A stretch of 64,000 nucleotides of DNA, taken from assembly GCF_013403955.1 (NCBI RefSeq), contig NZ_JABFDG010000005.1, positions 124,001 to 188,000 on the forward strand, given 5' to 3'. The first letter of the stretch is position 1; the number at the start of each line of letters is the position of its first letter. This DNA is from Winogradskyella vidalii. GTDB taxonomy: Bacteria > Bacteroidota > Bacteroidia > Flavobacteriales > Flavobacteriaceae. Of this stretch, positions 18,832 through 28,617 are shown in pieces. Both the position numbers and the translations under genes were made by a program. The notes beneath the pieces were generated by a model. The model ran no database searches and had not been told where the DNA came from. It saw nothing but the letters and a program-made list of their open reading frames with translations.

Positions 18832-19404
18832 TTAATTAATGGAATCTTGGCTTCTGATGCGGCTTAAAGTTTCTTGTGCCATTCCTAAGTAAGAAGCAAT
18901 GTGTCCTAACGGAACTTGATAGGCAATATCTGGAAATTCAGCCAGCATATAATCGTAGCGTTCTCTTGCGGTTTGAAATTGAATAGCATTGAGTTTGTTG
19001 AACACATTTGTTAACATTTCGGTAATGACGAGACGGCCCAATTTTTCCATTTTTGGGTATTTAGAAAATAAGCGCTCTAAGTTTTCTTTAGAAATAAGGA
19101 ATAAAACGGAATCTTCAAGAACTTCTAAATAGTATAAGCTTGGTTTTTTTTGAAAAAAGCTATCAGCACTAGACATAAATTTACCAGTCCCAAAAAACCA
19201 TTGTGTAATTTCTTTTTGGTTATCATTGAGGTAATAACTTCTTCCCATACCTTGTTCTACAAAATACAAGTATTTACAAATTTCACCTTGTTTAACGAGT
19301 ATTTCATTTTTAGAGACTGATTTCATTGTAAAATGATTGAGAATATCATGTAATTCAGCTTCTGAAAATTGTACTAACTCATTTAAGGTATCGGAAAAAC
19401 TCAT
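18832..19404 (-). CDS. Crp/Fnr-family transcriptional regulator
   Basis: 190 residues. The cyclic-nucleotide-type sensing barrel covers about residues 20-115 (LVKQGEICKYLYFVEQGMGRSYYL, then TQWFFGTGKFM). The C-terminal winged helix includes YQVPLGHIASYLGMAQETLSRIRS (about 160-185), a canonical recognition helix. There are no Fnr iron-sulfur cysteines at the N-terminus. It probably controls the export operon just downstream on the same strand. Many flavobacterial members of this type do not bind cAMP; the ligand is unknown. Confidence 0.87.
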   Translation of the reverse strand: MSFSDTLNELVQFSEAELHDILNHFTMKSVSKNEILVKQGEICKYLYFVEQGMGRSYYLNDNQKEITQWFFGTGKFMSSADSFFQKKPSLYYLEVLEDSVLFLISKENLERLFSKYPKMEKLGRLVITEMLTNVFNKLNAIQFQTARERYDYMLAEFPDIAYQVPLGHIASYLGMAQETLSRIRSQDSIN

Positions 19405-19545
19405 AAATAGGATGGACTTATATGATAATTTATAAAAGCTAAGCTAATTGAATTTTAGACTAGAAACAAATGAAATAGAAGTAGAGTAGAGAAGTCCGTT
19501 ATTGCGATATTTAGTATCCTCAAATTTTAATAAAACTTATGGAAT

Positions 19546-20634
19546 TTAACGTCTGATTTTATCCATTAATTTTTGCAAATTAGAATATACAAATACATTC
19601 GTTTTGGCATAGTAAAACGAAATAAAACAAACCACAGACAAGAAGATAATAGCACCAATAATGGCTTGCCAAGGTAATAGTGTTCTGCCAATAATTGTAT
19701 TTAAACCAAGACCTGTAAAACTTCCATATATAATAATAAAGTGAATGACATATATCGATAAGGTTTTTTGCCCAATTTTTAAAATTAGTGGTTTTTTTAG
19801 GTAATTCTCAGCCAAATAAAATAATGAGAATATGACTAAAACATTTCCTAGCCTAATAAATAAATAATTATAGTTAGCAACGGCTGTAAATATTGGTAAA
19901 TTAAACAGATTGTCAATTAACAGGAATAAATCAGAAGACCTATTTACGAGAAGCATACCAATGATAAAAAAACTAGACACTATGGCAAACTTAAACTTAG
20001 GGCGCTCAACATACTTATAAAATAGCGTAGAGATAAAAGCACCAAAGGCCACATAGCCAAACCAAGGGATGATAGTAAAAACAGAACCATTTTCTTTGGT
20101 TAAGTAGTTTGAAAATACAACCGGAACTTCAGGTAATTCTAAATAACGATATAAGGGTTCTGTCATAAAAATCACAAAACCTAGAATGAGCATCAGTAAA
20201 GAGAAAAACAATGTTTTTTTAAAGGTTAACTTATAAATAAATACAACAAGTATTAGTGATAAACCTATACACTGAAGAACATCAACGACTAAAAAATAGG
20301 TATTGAATCTTCCTAAAAGCCATTCAAAAATAGGAGCACGCAATAAATAACCAATGCCAATGAGCATCAAGCCTCGCATTAGCCCTTTTTTCATACGTGC
20401 TTTAATCTTGCCACTTTGTTTGGCTCTAATTAATAGATAAGAAAAGATAAGTCCAGATATGGTGAAAAAAGTTGGCGCTGTTATACCTCTAAAATATTCC
20501 CAAACTCTATATGCGGTGTTCGTTTGGTCTCTGTAAGAAACATCTAATAAGGTGTCAACAAAATGCCCTTGCAACATCATTAAGATGGCAAATGCTCTTA
20601 CGGCATCGATAAAATATAGGCGGTTGGTACTCAA
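19546..20634 (-). CDS. Integral membrane acyltransferase (DUF1624 / HGSNAT-like)
   Basis: 362 residues with about ten transmembrane helices. The opening RLYFIDAVRAFAILMMLQGHFVD and TAPTFFTISGLIFSYLL match DUF1624 proteins, relatives of heparan-alpha-glucosaminide N-acetyltransferase; the conserved D10, R13 and H22 of the first helix are visible. Such enzymes move acyl groups across the membrane onto sugars. The acceptor is unknown. It is a single gene on the minus strand, separated from the Crp-like gene by 141 bp and divergent from the glycan locus. Confidence 0.75.
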   Translation of the reverse strand: MSTNRLYFIDAVRAFAILMMLQGHFVDTLLDVSYRDQTNTAYRVWEYFRGITAPTFFTISGLIFSYLLIRAKQSGKIKARMKKGLMRGLMLIGIGYLLRAPIFEWLLGRFNTYFLVVDVLQCIGLSLILVVFIYKLTFKKTLFFSLLMLILGFVIFMTEPLYRYLELPEVPVVFSNYLTKENGSVFTIIPWFGYVAFGAFISTLFYKYVERPKFKFAIVSSFFIIGMLLVNRSSDLFLLIDNLFNLPIFTAVANYNYLFIRLGNVLVIFSLFYLAENYLKKPLILKIGQKTLSIYVIHFIIIYGSFTGLGLNTIIGRTLLPWQAIIGAIIFLSVVCFISFYYAKTNVFVYSNLQKLMDKIRR

Positions 20635-21096
20635 AAATTAATGTTTGGTTGGTAAAGGTAGTTTTTTTGATATAAAATGAAATTATTTGCTTTCTATTTT
20701 AATAGTTACCCCTAAAAAATGATATTGTTATTAAAAAATATAGATTCTCTTTTAGGAGCTTTTATTTCAAATTAGCGTTATAGCGCTTTCTTTTTATAAG
20801 TGGTACTTCAAATTTTAACATTATACGTACCATTTTTTTTCAATCAGGTAAGTGCACTATTTTTTTATGCTATAAAAATGAATCTTTTACTCTAGATTTT
20901 GACAAAATACAAGCTATAATATTAGGATTTGTTTATAAGACATCAACAGAATGTTATCACAATATTAAGGATCTTTATTTCATAGTCTACATGGCTCTCA
21001 TGTAACAAATCTACCCCGTTTTTGTATCATATTTACGCTTTAAAACTACGCTATTTCTTGAATTTTGAATCAAATAATTAATCATTGTTTGAATTA
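20635..21096. other. Long intergenic region, likely control region of the glycan locus
   Basis: 462 bp between divergent genes with no ORF of note. An inverted repeat TGGTAC (20801-20806) / GTACCA (20827-20832) has arm starts 26 bp apart, and AGCG/CGCT dyads lie at about 20774-20787. Close to the operon, TTTTTGTATCATATTTACG (about 21018-21036) might be the promoter. The hybrid sensor/regulator encoded at 33.5 kb is the natural candidate to bind here, by inference. Confidence 0.35.
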
Positions 21097-21210
21097 ATGA
21101 AGTTTAAAAAACTTTTTAAATCAAAAAAGCTAACAAGGTATCAGATAAGGGAACTTCTCTTTGGAGTTCTCTTCCTGATTCTAATTTTATTCTTAACAAC
21201 TATTATTTAA
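21097..21210 (+). CDS. 37-residue single-span membrane peptide upstream of the TonB-dependent receptor
   Basis: ATG at 21097 to TAA at 21208, too short for ordinary gene finders. The first 20 residues carry ten lysines and arginines (MKFKKLFKSKKLTRYQIREL). They are followed by one hydrophobic helix (LLFGVLFLILILFLTTII) ending at the stop, so the peptide should sit in the inner membrane with its basic end in the cytoplasm. Its stop is five bases before the receptor ATG, which suggests the two are translated from one message. No homologue is recalled. The sharp basic/hydrophobic division and the tight spacing argue that it is real. Confidence 0.6.
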   Translation: MKFKKLFKSKKLTRYQIRELLFGVLFLILILFLTTII

Positions 21211-21215
21211 TCAAA

Positions 21216-24059
21216 ATGTTGAAAAATTACTTTTTCATTTTACTCACATTACTTATAACTTATACTATAAGTGGACAAGATTTCATCGCTATCACAGGGA
21301 AGGTAACTGATGCTGATTCTAAAGAAATTTTATCTGGTACCTATATTGTGTTTAAAACACAAGACAACCAGGTTATTAAAGGAACTAGTACTGATGATTT
21401 TGGAAACTTTACGTTAAATACATCACGTAGAGGTGATTTTAGTCTTGAAGTAAGTTATTTAGGATTTCAAACTAAAGACATCGCCATTGATATTGAAGAT
21501 AAAGATATTAATCTTGGAGACATAGAACTTTCTGCTCAGGCAGATTCTTTAGATGAAATTACAATTTTAGGCAGCTTAGAAGAAAAACAACGTGCCCTAA
21601 ATGAACAACGTAATGCTGACAATATAAAAAATGTAATTTCTGCTGATTTAATCGGAAGATTTCCAGATTTAAATGTAGCAGAGGCACTTCAGCGTGTGCC
21701 TGGTATAAATATTCAACGCGATAAAGGAGAGGGCTCTACGGTTAGTGTTAGAGGAACACCTGCGCATTATACAACCATACAAATTAACGGTGAGCAGATT
21801 CCGAGTGCGCAACAAAGTGGTGCTAGAAATGAAGCTTTAGACCTTATTCCTGCTGATCAACTTTCAAGAATGGAAATAACCAAAGCACCAACACCAGATA
21901 TGGATGGCGATGCTATAGGTGGTGTGGTTAATTTACAAACTCCAGTAGCGCGAAAAAAGAAAATCCGATTAAAGGCGGAATCTGCACTAGGCTATGGCGA
22001 TTTATCAGGCGACCTTAATGGCATTGGTAAATTGAGAATAGATAAACGTTTTTTTAGTTCAGAAAACGTAAAAGAAGGTAAGTTGGGCGTCATCTTAGGC
22101 GGCAGTTTTTATCAAAACAATAATGCTGAAGATCGCATTGATGCCGCGTGGGGAGGAACAGAAACACCTGTTGAAAACTTAGAAAATTCCATTCTTACTT
22201 TAGATGATTACCAATACCGAGTTACACAAAATTTACGAACAAGAATCGGTGCTACAGCAACTATAGATTATAAGTTTAATGATAAACATAATCTGGTTTT
22301 TAATTATATGTATAATCGACGTGAAGATAATGATCTTAGAAACCGTTTACGATTCGATATGGATAGAGGCGGAAGTGTTTATGAAACTTTAGATTCTATT
22401 ACGGATGGACGCATACGAAGAGATATCAACATTTTTGATGAGCTAAAAGAGAATCACACGTATAATTTACAAGGGAATCATGCTTTAGGAGCTTGGTCAA
22501 TAGATTGGGGCGCTTTCTATGCAAAATCACAGCGCGAATTTACGTCAGATAGAGGTGATTTTGCTAGAGATGAAGTCACGATAATTGCAGATAATCCGGG
22601 TGGAATTTATAATGATGTTCCCTATTTCCGATTGTCTTCGGAAGATGAAAGCATGTATAATCCATTTTTATATAATGATTTTAGACGTTACGAAGAAGAT
22701 TTTGAAACCACAGATGCCGACCATATTGTTGGAAAAATTAATATCCGTAAAACGTTTAACTTTCTAAATGAATACGCAGGTTATTTCAAATTTGGTGCAA
22801 AGGTTAGAAGTCAGACCAACTCAAAATATAGAGATAATCAAGTTTTTGCTTTTAATGACCCTAATAATTTACTCAATTTAGAAGAATCTTTTTTACGTGT
22901 GCTAACGGGAAAAGAACCAGACGAATTTTTGAATGAAGACTATCGTTTTGGACCGTTAATTGGTCGCAATGAATTTCAAAATTATATTGAAACAAATAGA
23001 CGCTTATTAACCACTTCTGATGACGCGTGGGATTCGCAACGTTTGTCTTTAAGTGATACTTATGATGCTTATGAAGATATATACGCTGCCTATGCGATGT
23101 TTCATTTACAATGGAATAAGTTACTGATTCTAGGAGGTGTTCGTGTAGAACAAACGGATGTTAATTATGATGCTTTTGAAGTTGTAAGAGTCGGTATAGA
23201 TGTGCAAGGCCAACCCATAAGTGGTGGCAGTAATTATAATTTTGTGTTGCCTAATCTTCACTTAAAATATAGCTTAGATGACTACACTAACCTAAGGTTA
23301 TCGGGAGTGTTCAATTATGCCAGACCTAACTTTGTGGACTTAGTTCCTTATGTAAATTATGATGCAGATGCTGTTACGTTATTAATTGGGAATCCAGAAT
23401 TACTTCCTGCAGAGGCTTTTAATTTAGATGCCATGTATGAAAAGTACTTTAGTAACGTCGGTGTCATTTCGGTAGGGTTGTTTTATAAAAAGATTAATAA
23501 TTTTCAGTTTACAAGAATCGATCCTTCTTTAGCTGCAGATTTCCCAGGCTATCCAAATACACAAGGCTTTCAATTTGAACAAGAACAAAACGGAGAAGAA
23601 GCTTTAGTAGCAGGTGTTGAAGTTAATTTTGTACGGGCTTTAAATTTCCTGCCAGGATTTTTAAAACACTTAAGTATTGATGGAAATTATACTTATACGT
23701 ATTCGGATGCTTTTACGCAAGATAGAGATAATATCAGTCTGCCAGGTCAAGCTGAACATACCTTTAATACAGCTTTATCGGGTGATTTTGGGAACTTTAC
23801 AGGGCGTATTTCTGCCAACTATAATGGCACGTTTGTAAACTCTTTAGCGAGTCAGGCTCAAGATGATATTTTTCAAGAGCACCGCTTACAATTAGATGCT
23901 AATGCTTCATATCAATTCACCAAACGTTTACGAATTTTTACAGAGTTTACCAATATTACAAATGCACCTAGTGTAAGATACCAAGGCGAAAGAAATCGCA
24001 TTTCTAGAATAGCCTATTTTGGTTGGTTGGCAAGACTTGGACTAAGCTATAGAATATAA
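21216..24059 (+). CDS. TonB-dependent outer-membrane receptor
   Basis: 947 residues with a signal peptide (ends YTISGQ, about residue 21). A carboxypeptidase-regulatory-like beta domain (about 24-108, TGKVTDADSKEILSGTYIVF) precedes the plug domain (about 120-240, with PDLNVAEALQRVPGIN, VSVRGTPAHYTTIQINGEQIP and GDAIGGVVNLQT), then a 22-strand barrel finishing LARLGLSYRI. It would take up an oligosaccharide or other ligand using TonB energy. No SusD follows it; instead two beta-helix lipoprotein genes come next, 11 and 33 bp apart from their neighbours. The plug wording is closer to the IroN/CirA-like single-component type than to SusC. Confidence 0.93.
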   Translation: MLKNYFFILLTLLITYTISGQDFIAITGKVTDADSKEILSGTYIVFKTQDNQVIKGTSTDDFGNFTLNTSRRGDFSLEVSYLGFQTKDIAIDIEDKDINLGDIELSAQADSLDEITILGSLEEKQRALNEQRNADNIKNVISADLIGRFPDLNVAEALQRVPGINIQRDKGEGSTVSVRGTPAHYTTIQINGEQIPSAQQSGARNEALDLIPADQLSRMEITKAPTPDMDGDAIGGVVNLQTPVARKKKIRLKAESALGYGDLSGDLNGIGKLRIDKRFFSSENVKEGKLGVILGGSFYQNNNAEDRIDAAWGGTETPVENLENSILTLDDYQYRVTQNLRTRIGATATIDYKFNDKHNLVFNYMYNRREDNDLRNRLRFDMDRGGSVYETLDSITDGRIRRDINIFDELKENHTYNLQGNHALGAWSIDWGAFYAKSQREFTSDRGDFARDEVTIIADNPGGIYNDVPYFRLSSEDESMYNPFLYNDFRRYEEDFETTDADHIVGKINIRKTFNFLNEYAGYFKFGAKVRSQTNSKYRDNQVFAFNDPNNLLNLEESFLRVLTGKEPDEFLNEDYRFGPLIGRNEFQNYIETNRRLLTTSDDAWDSQRLSLSDTYDAYEDIYAAYAMFHLQWNKLLILGGVRVEQTDVNYDAFEVVRVGIDVQGQPISGGSNYNFVLPNLHLKYSLDDYTNLRLSGVFNYARPNFVDLVPYVNYDADAVTLLIGNPELLPAEAFNLDAMYEKYFSNVGVISVGLFYKKINNFQFTRIDPSLAADFPGYPNTQGFQFEQEQNGEEALVAGVEVNFVRALNFLPGFLKHLSIDGNYTYTYSDAFTQDRDNISLPGQAEHTFNTALSGDFGNFTGRISANYNGTFVNSLASQAQDDIFQEHRLQLDANASYQFTKRLRIFTEFTNITNAPSVRYQGERNRISRIAYFGWLARLGLSYRI

Positions 24060-24070
24060 ATAAAGCAAAA

Positions 24071-25666
24071 ATGAAAAAAATTATACCAATTATTTGTCTT
24101 GTATTAAGTCTCGTAGCTTGTGAGCGCGAGTCTGACTTTACCTATGCAGCGCCTAGCCTTATTACATCGTATGAAGGTAATACAACTGTAATTCAAGAAC
24201 CTGGTAATGAAGTCTATTTAGATTTTAAGTTACAAGCTGCTTCAGGTTTATCTTCATTTGTAGTACACAAAGATGGTGCTCTTTATTATGAACAAGCTTT
24301 TATTGAAGGTGAAATTAGCTATGATTATGAATTTAATTATATAGTGCCAGAAGATTCCGAATTAGGAGACGAATCTACTTTTACCTTTTTATTATTAGAT
24401 AATGAAGGCAGAGAAGTAAGTTATAGTTATACTATTCAGGTAAATGTTACTTTTTCGGAAACGGAAGAAGATATAAACGGTACATCTGTCATTAAACTTA
24501 AAGGAAAATCTAACAATGACTATTTAATGGAGGCCAATTTGGTGTATCTCATTGATAGTACATTTTCAATTGAAAATAATAGTAGACTCACTATTGAACC
24601 TGGTACTAATGTGTATTTTAAAACGTACGACAATGATATTGTGTCTAGATTGATGATTGCAAGAGGCTCTCGAATTCAAGCTGAAGGCACGGCAGAATCG
24701 CCAATAATTTTTACAAGTGACAAATTATTATATAATGAAACACCAACTACAGAAGATTGGGGTGGCATATATTTATTTGGACAAGCACCTACAAATGCTG
24801 GTGCTACCATACTCGACGCTGGTTTTCTGTATGGTGGTAATATTCCCAATGATAGTTCAGGGCGTTTGTCTTATGTAAGGATAGAATACACAGGTAAAGA
24901 TGGTTCTAATGCGTTAAATATGTTTGGCGTAGGTTCTAATACTCAAATAGATCATATCCATGTGTATAGAAATGAGAATATTGCTTTCCGATTAAAAGGT
25001 GGTCGTGTTAATTTAAAATATATCGCAGGTATTGGTCATGGTGGTTACGGCGTTTGGGCCGAACATGGTTGGCAAGGTAATGGTCAGTTTTGGATTTTTC
25101 AAACAGATATTGCAGCAACCTTAGTGCCTGTTAATTACTGGAATCAAGCTCGATCTATTGAAATGCGAAATGATGAAGGTAATTTCTTAAAAGAACCACG
25201 TACACGGTTTCAAATTTCTAATGTAACGCTTATCGGAAATGGTTATACAGATGATGTCGATTCGGGGACACGTCGTGGTGTTCGTATTCGCCGTGGTGCT
25301 CATGGTGTATTGCAGAATTTAGCCGTTACCGAGTTTCCTAATGACGGTGTTCGTGTTGAAGATTTAGATATCGATGAGTTAGGTGATACAATGATTTTAG
25401 ACCATACTAGAGCTTTTAATAACAACATTAATTACGAACAAGAAGCGGAATCTTTTTTCTTAGATAATCCGGACTTTGATGTCACTACAGGTAACTCAGG
25501 TGTCACTTTAAATAATTTTGTAGGCTCTGTGGAATCGTCATTCAATCCAATAGAATTAGGGAATTGGTTTTCTGAGGCCTCATTTATTGGTGCTGTTGAA
25601 AACACGTCTAACGATTGGACAACAGAAGGCAATTGGTTTAAAAATTTAGATGGAACAATTAGATAA
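24071..25666 (+). CDS. Surface lipoprotein with beta-helix domain (1)
   Basis: 531 residues. The lipobox LSLVAC places the lipidated cysteine near residue 18, and acidic residues follow (CERESD), consistent with the Bacteroidota surface-export signal. An Ig-like region (about 30-130) is followed by a right-handed beta-helix (about 150-430), with repeated short strands such as RLMIARGSRIQAEGTAESPI and FTSDKL. The C-terminus reads FIGAVENTSNDWTTEGNWF, then ends NLDGTIR, and closely matches that of the next gene, so the two are paralogues. It lies in the place where SusD would be and may bind or hold the glycan for the receptor. Confidence 0.75.
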   Translation: MKKIIPIICLVLSLVACERESDFTYAAPSLITSYEGNTTVIQEPGNEVYLDFKLQAASGLSSFVVHKDGALYYEQAFIEGEISYDYEFNYIVPEDSELGDESTFTFLLLDNEGREVSYSYTIQVNVTFSETEEDINGTSVIKLKGKSNNDYLMEANLVYLIDSTFSIENNSRLTIEPGTNVYFKTYDNDIVSRLMIARGSRIQAEGTAESPIIFTSDKLLYNETPTTEDWGGIYLFGQAPTNAGATILDAGFLYGGNIPNDSSGRLSYVRIEYTGKDGSNALNMFGVGSNTQIDHIHVYRNENIAFRLKGGRVNLKYIAGIGHGGYGVWAEHGWQGNGQFWIFQTDIAATLVPVNYWNQARSIEMRNDEGNFLKEPRTRFQISNVTLIGNGYTDDVDSGTRRGVRIRRGAHGVLQNLAVTEFPNDGVRVEDLDIDELGDTMILDHTRAFNNNINYEQEAESFFLDNPDFDVTTGNSGVTLNNFVGSVESSFNPIELGNWFSEASFIGAVENTSNDWTTEGNWFKNLDGTIR

Positions 25667-25699
25667 ACGTTAAAACAATAAAAATTAGAACATTAAATT

Positions 25700-27262
25700 A
25701 TGAACACAAACAAAACAATTGGAAAAAAAATAGTGATCCTTTTCGGATTAGCTTGTTTATTATCTGTAGCAAGTTGTAGCTCAGATGATGAAGGCGGAAC
25801 TGTTACACCTTCTGCGGCGTTACCAATAATTAGCGTTAATGGTGATTCTGAAGGCATAGTGCGAAGCGGTTCAGCTATTGAAGTCGATTTAAACTTTGTA
25901 GCAGAAGCAGGTAACCAATCTTTAGTCGTAAACAGAAATGGAGGCTTATTAGAAGAAATTTCATTAGATGCAGCTGCTGATAGCTTTACATATAATACAC
26001 AAGTTATTCCTGATGATGCTGAAGAAGGCGAAGTATTTGAATTTGAATTTATTTTAGTAGATACTCAAAATCAAGAATCAACACCAGTGTCTTACAGTGC
26101 TAATACTGCAGTGTATGATACGATTGAGATAGGTGGAACTTCAGTTTATGAGGTTACTATTCCTGAATTTGGTATTGTTAGCTCAGGTACATCTATTAAA
26201 TTTATTGAAGGTCGAGATTATTTTATAGGTGGTTCATTAGATTTTGATAGTGGTTCTAGTTTTACAGTAGAAGCAGACGTTACAATTTATATGGCAGCTG
26301 GTTTAGAAGACAGCGCAGGTATAACTGCAAACAGTGGTTCTGTTGTTGCCATTGAAGGTTCAGCTTCAAACCCAATCGTAATAACGTCTAGCAATGTATT
26401 AACAGGAAATGCAGAATCTGGAGATTGGGATCGTTTTGAATTAGAAGAAACAGAAAATGCTATTTTGAGATATGTACGAATGGAATATGCTACTACAAGT
26501 CTTAGATTAGATGCTGTAGATAATAGCAACACAGTAGAATATATTCAATCTTATTATTCTTCTGAAGAAGGTTTTTATACTAGTAATGGTAACGTAAATT
26601 TTAAATATTTAATCAATACAAAATCTGGAGATACAGGTTTCCGTTTTGGAGATGCATATACAGGTAAGATGCAATTTATAATTACCCAAGGTGAAGATCA
26701 TGATGAAACAGAATTTTATGTAAGAGAAAATGCGTCTATCATTGCTTCCAACCTCACTTTATTAGGACCAGGAGAAGATGCTGAAGAAGGTGGTGATATT
26801 ATAGAAATTAATTCCTCTGCAAATACATTTAAAATCTATAATTCAATTATATCGCAATCTGTTGATGAAGATATTAAGTTTGATGGTGATATGCCAATTT
26901 CAGATTTACAAGGTGATAATGTATTAGCGTATTCTTATTTTTTCAATAATGACGATCCATTAAAAGATAATGCTATCGATTTCTTTGGAACTTTTGACGA
27001 AGACGGCACGTTGCTTACAAATCCGTTTTATAATAACGCAATTACAGGAGGTAGTGACCCTGATGACCTTGATTTTGAAGAAATTGATGGTATCGACGTT
27101 GATCAATTTGTACCAAATACAAGTGTCACGGCAAAAGAATCATTTAATCCTAGTACGGTAGATGCATTTTTTACTTCTGTAACTTTTGTAGGTGCCGTTG
27201 AAAATGCTGAAAACGATTGGACTACAGGTTGGGTAAAGAATGTAGACGGCTCTATACGATAA
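25700..27262 (+). CDS. Surface lipoprotein with beta-helix domain (2)
   Basis: 520 residues with lipobox SVASC followed by SSDDEGG, a good fit to the acidic lipoprotein export signal that flips proteins to the cell surface in Flavobacteriaceae. Layout is as in the preceding paralogue: an Ig-like part with LVVNRNGGLLEEI, then a beta-helix with SGITANSGSV-like turns and a C-terminus ending VENAENDWTTGWVKNVDGSIR-like. It is shorter in some helix turns and richer in acidic residues (EDAEEGGD, GGSDPDDLDFEEIDG), which hints at calcium binding. A hairpin terminator-like structure separates it from the enzyme genes. Confidence 0.75.
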   Translation: MNTNKTIGKKIVILFGLACLLSVASCSSDDEGGTVTPSAALPIISVNGDSEGIVRSGSAIEVDLNFVAEAGNQSLVVNRNGGLLEEISLDAAADSFTYNTQVIPDDAEEGEVFEFEFILVDTQNQESTPVSYSANTAVYDTIEIGGTSVYEVTIPEFGIVSSGTSIKFIEGRDYFIGGSLDFDSGSSFTVEADVTIYMAAGLEDSAGITANSGSVVAIEGSASNPIVITSSNVLTGNAESGDWDRFELEETENAILRYVRMEYATTSLRLDAVDNSNTVEYIQSYYSSEEGFYTSNGNVNFKYLINTKSGDTGFRFGDAYTGKMQFIITQGEDHDETEFYVRENASIIASNLTLLGPGEDAEEGGDIIEINSSANTFKIYNSIISQSVDEDIKFDGDMPISDLQGDNVLAYSYFFNNDDPLKDNAIDFFGTFDEDGTLLTNPFYNNAITGGSDPDDLDFEEIDGIDVDQFVPNTSVTAKESFNPSTVDAFFTSVTFVGAVENAENDWTTGWVKNVDGSIR

Positions 27263-27291
27263 TTAAATTAGTTTTTTAATTTTTTCTTTTT

Positions 27292-27320
27292 AAGCTGAGC
27301 GATTCATTTCGTTCAGCTTT
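27292..27320 (+). terminator. Hairpin between the lipoprotein and enzyme genes
   Basis: AAGCTGAGCG pairs with CGTTCAGCTT (one mismatch) over an 8-base loop, then TTTT. The T-run is short, so it may only partly stop transcription and so set the ratio of binding proteins to enzymes. Confidence 0.55.
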
Positions 27321-27348
27321 TACCTATTAACGTATTAATCTATTACTT

Positions 27349-28617
27349 ATGAAAATTATTTTTATTGGCTTACTGAGTTTATACTTTGGTATAGCCTTTT
27401 CCCAACCGCCAGAAAAGAATAAAGCACCTAAAGTTCAACAAATAGCTTATAAAGCGTCACCAAGACCAGATCGCATTATTTTAAGTCATGGCGAAAATAG
27501 CATTTATGAACAAACCGTCACTTGGCGAACAGATTATTCCATAACTAATGCTGTCGCAGAATTAACAGAACTGACCTCTGGTATTGATTTTGACGATGAT
27601 GTAAAGAAATTTAAAGCGATTTCAGAAAAAGTTATAACTATAGATGAAATTGTACAATATCACCACGTCTCTTTTTCAGACTTAGAAGCCGATACTTATT
27701 ATGCTTATCGCGTTGGAGGTAATGATTATTGGAGCGAGTGGATTCAGTTTAAAACACCACCAAATAAGGACGAAGCCTTTAGCTTTATTTATATGGGAGA
27801 TGCACAAAATGACTTATTTACCAAATGGTCTCGCGTGGTTAGAGAAGCTTTTATGGCACGTCCTAAAGCAAAATTTATGTTGCATGCAGGTGATCTTATT
27901 AATCATGCTGAAAATAATTACGAATGGGGAGAGTGGTTTCAATCCATCTCGTTTATTTCTAAAGTGATGCCACAGTTTGTGGTTGTTGGAAATCATGAGT
28001 ATGTTAAAGTAGATGGGCATAAAACAGGAATATCCTCTTTAGTGGATCCACAATTTAATTTCCCAAAGAATGGTATTGAAGGTTTAGACGATACAAATTA
28101 TTTTATGGATTATCTCAATATGAAATTAGTGGTTCTTAATTCTAATGAAAAAATAGAAGAACAAGCCATTTGGTTAGATGAGGTATTATCAAAAAATGAT
28201 AAAAAATGGATTGTGGTAAGTTTTCATCATCCTATAATTTCTGGTGCTGAAGGCCGAGAAAATAAAGGGATAATGGAACATTGGAAACCAATATTAGACC
28301 ATTATAAAGTAGATTTAGTGCTTCAGGGACATGATCATGTTTATGGAAGAGGGCGTTCAATCGGTTCAGAGGAAGCGCTATCGAATAAAGATTCAAAAAC
28401 AGTTTATGTGGTATCGGTTAGTGGTCGTAAAATGTATGATGTAAGTAATCATCCTTGGATGGAGAAAAAGGCACAAAATAAACAATTCTATCAGCTTATA
28501 GATATTGATGATAACCAGTTAGAATATAGAGCATACACTACAGATAATGAGATTTTTGATGCTTTTAGACTTACGAAATCTAATGGTAAAACAAAATTTA
28601 AAGTCCTTAATAACTAA
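27349..28617 (+). CDS. Purple-acid-phosphatase-like metallophosphoesterase, exported
   Basis: 422 residues with a signal peptide (ends IAFSQ, about residue 19). An N-terminal fibronectin-like domain typical of purple acid phosphatases (about 38-138, with QTVTWRTDYS and ADTYYAYRVG) precedes the metallophosphoesterase core. Metal ligands are visible in order: GDAQ (D151), GDLINH (D182), GNHE (N215, H216), the histidines of SFHHP and GHDHVYGRG. It should remove phosphate from an exported or captured substrate in the periplasm. Its stop codon overlaps the ATG of the GH36-like gene by one base, so the two enzymes are made together. A phosphatase inside a glycan locus suggests a phosphorylated glycan or glycolipid substrate. 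Confidence 0.85.
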   Translation: MKIIFIGLLSLYFGIAFSQPPEKNKAPKVQQIAYKASPRPDRIILSHGENSIYEQTVTWRTDYSITNAVAELTELTSGIDFDDDVKKFKAISEKVITIDEIVQYHHVSFSDLEADTYYAYRVGGNDYWSEWIQFKTPPNKDEAFSFIYMGDAQNDLFTKWSRVVREAFMARPKAKFMLHAGDLINHAENNYEWGEWFQSISFISKVMPQFVVVGNHEYVKVDGHKTGISSLVDPQFNFPKNGIEGLDDTNYFMDYLNMKLVVLNSNEKIEEQAIWLDEVLSKNDKKWIVVSFHHPIISGAEGRENKGIMEHWKPILDHYKVDLVLQGHDHVYGRGRSIGSEEALSNKDSKTVYVVSVSGRKMYDVSNHPWMEKKAQNKQFYQLIDIDDNQLEYRAYTTDNEIFDAFRLTKSNGKTKFKVLNN

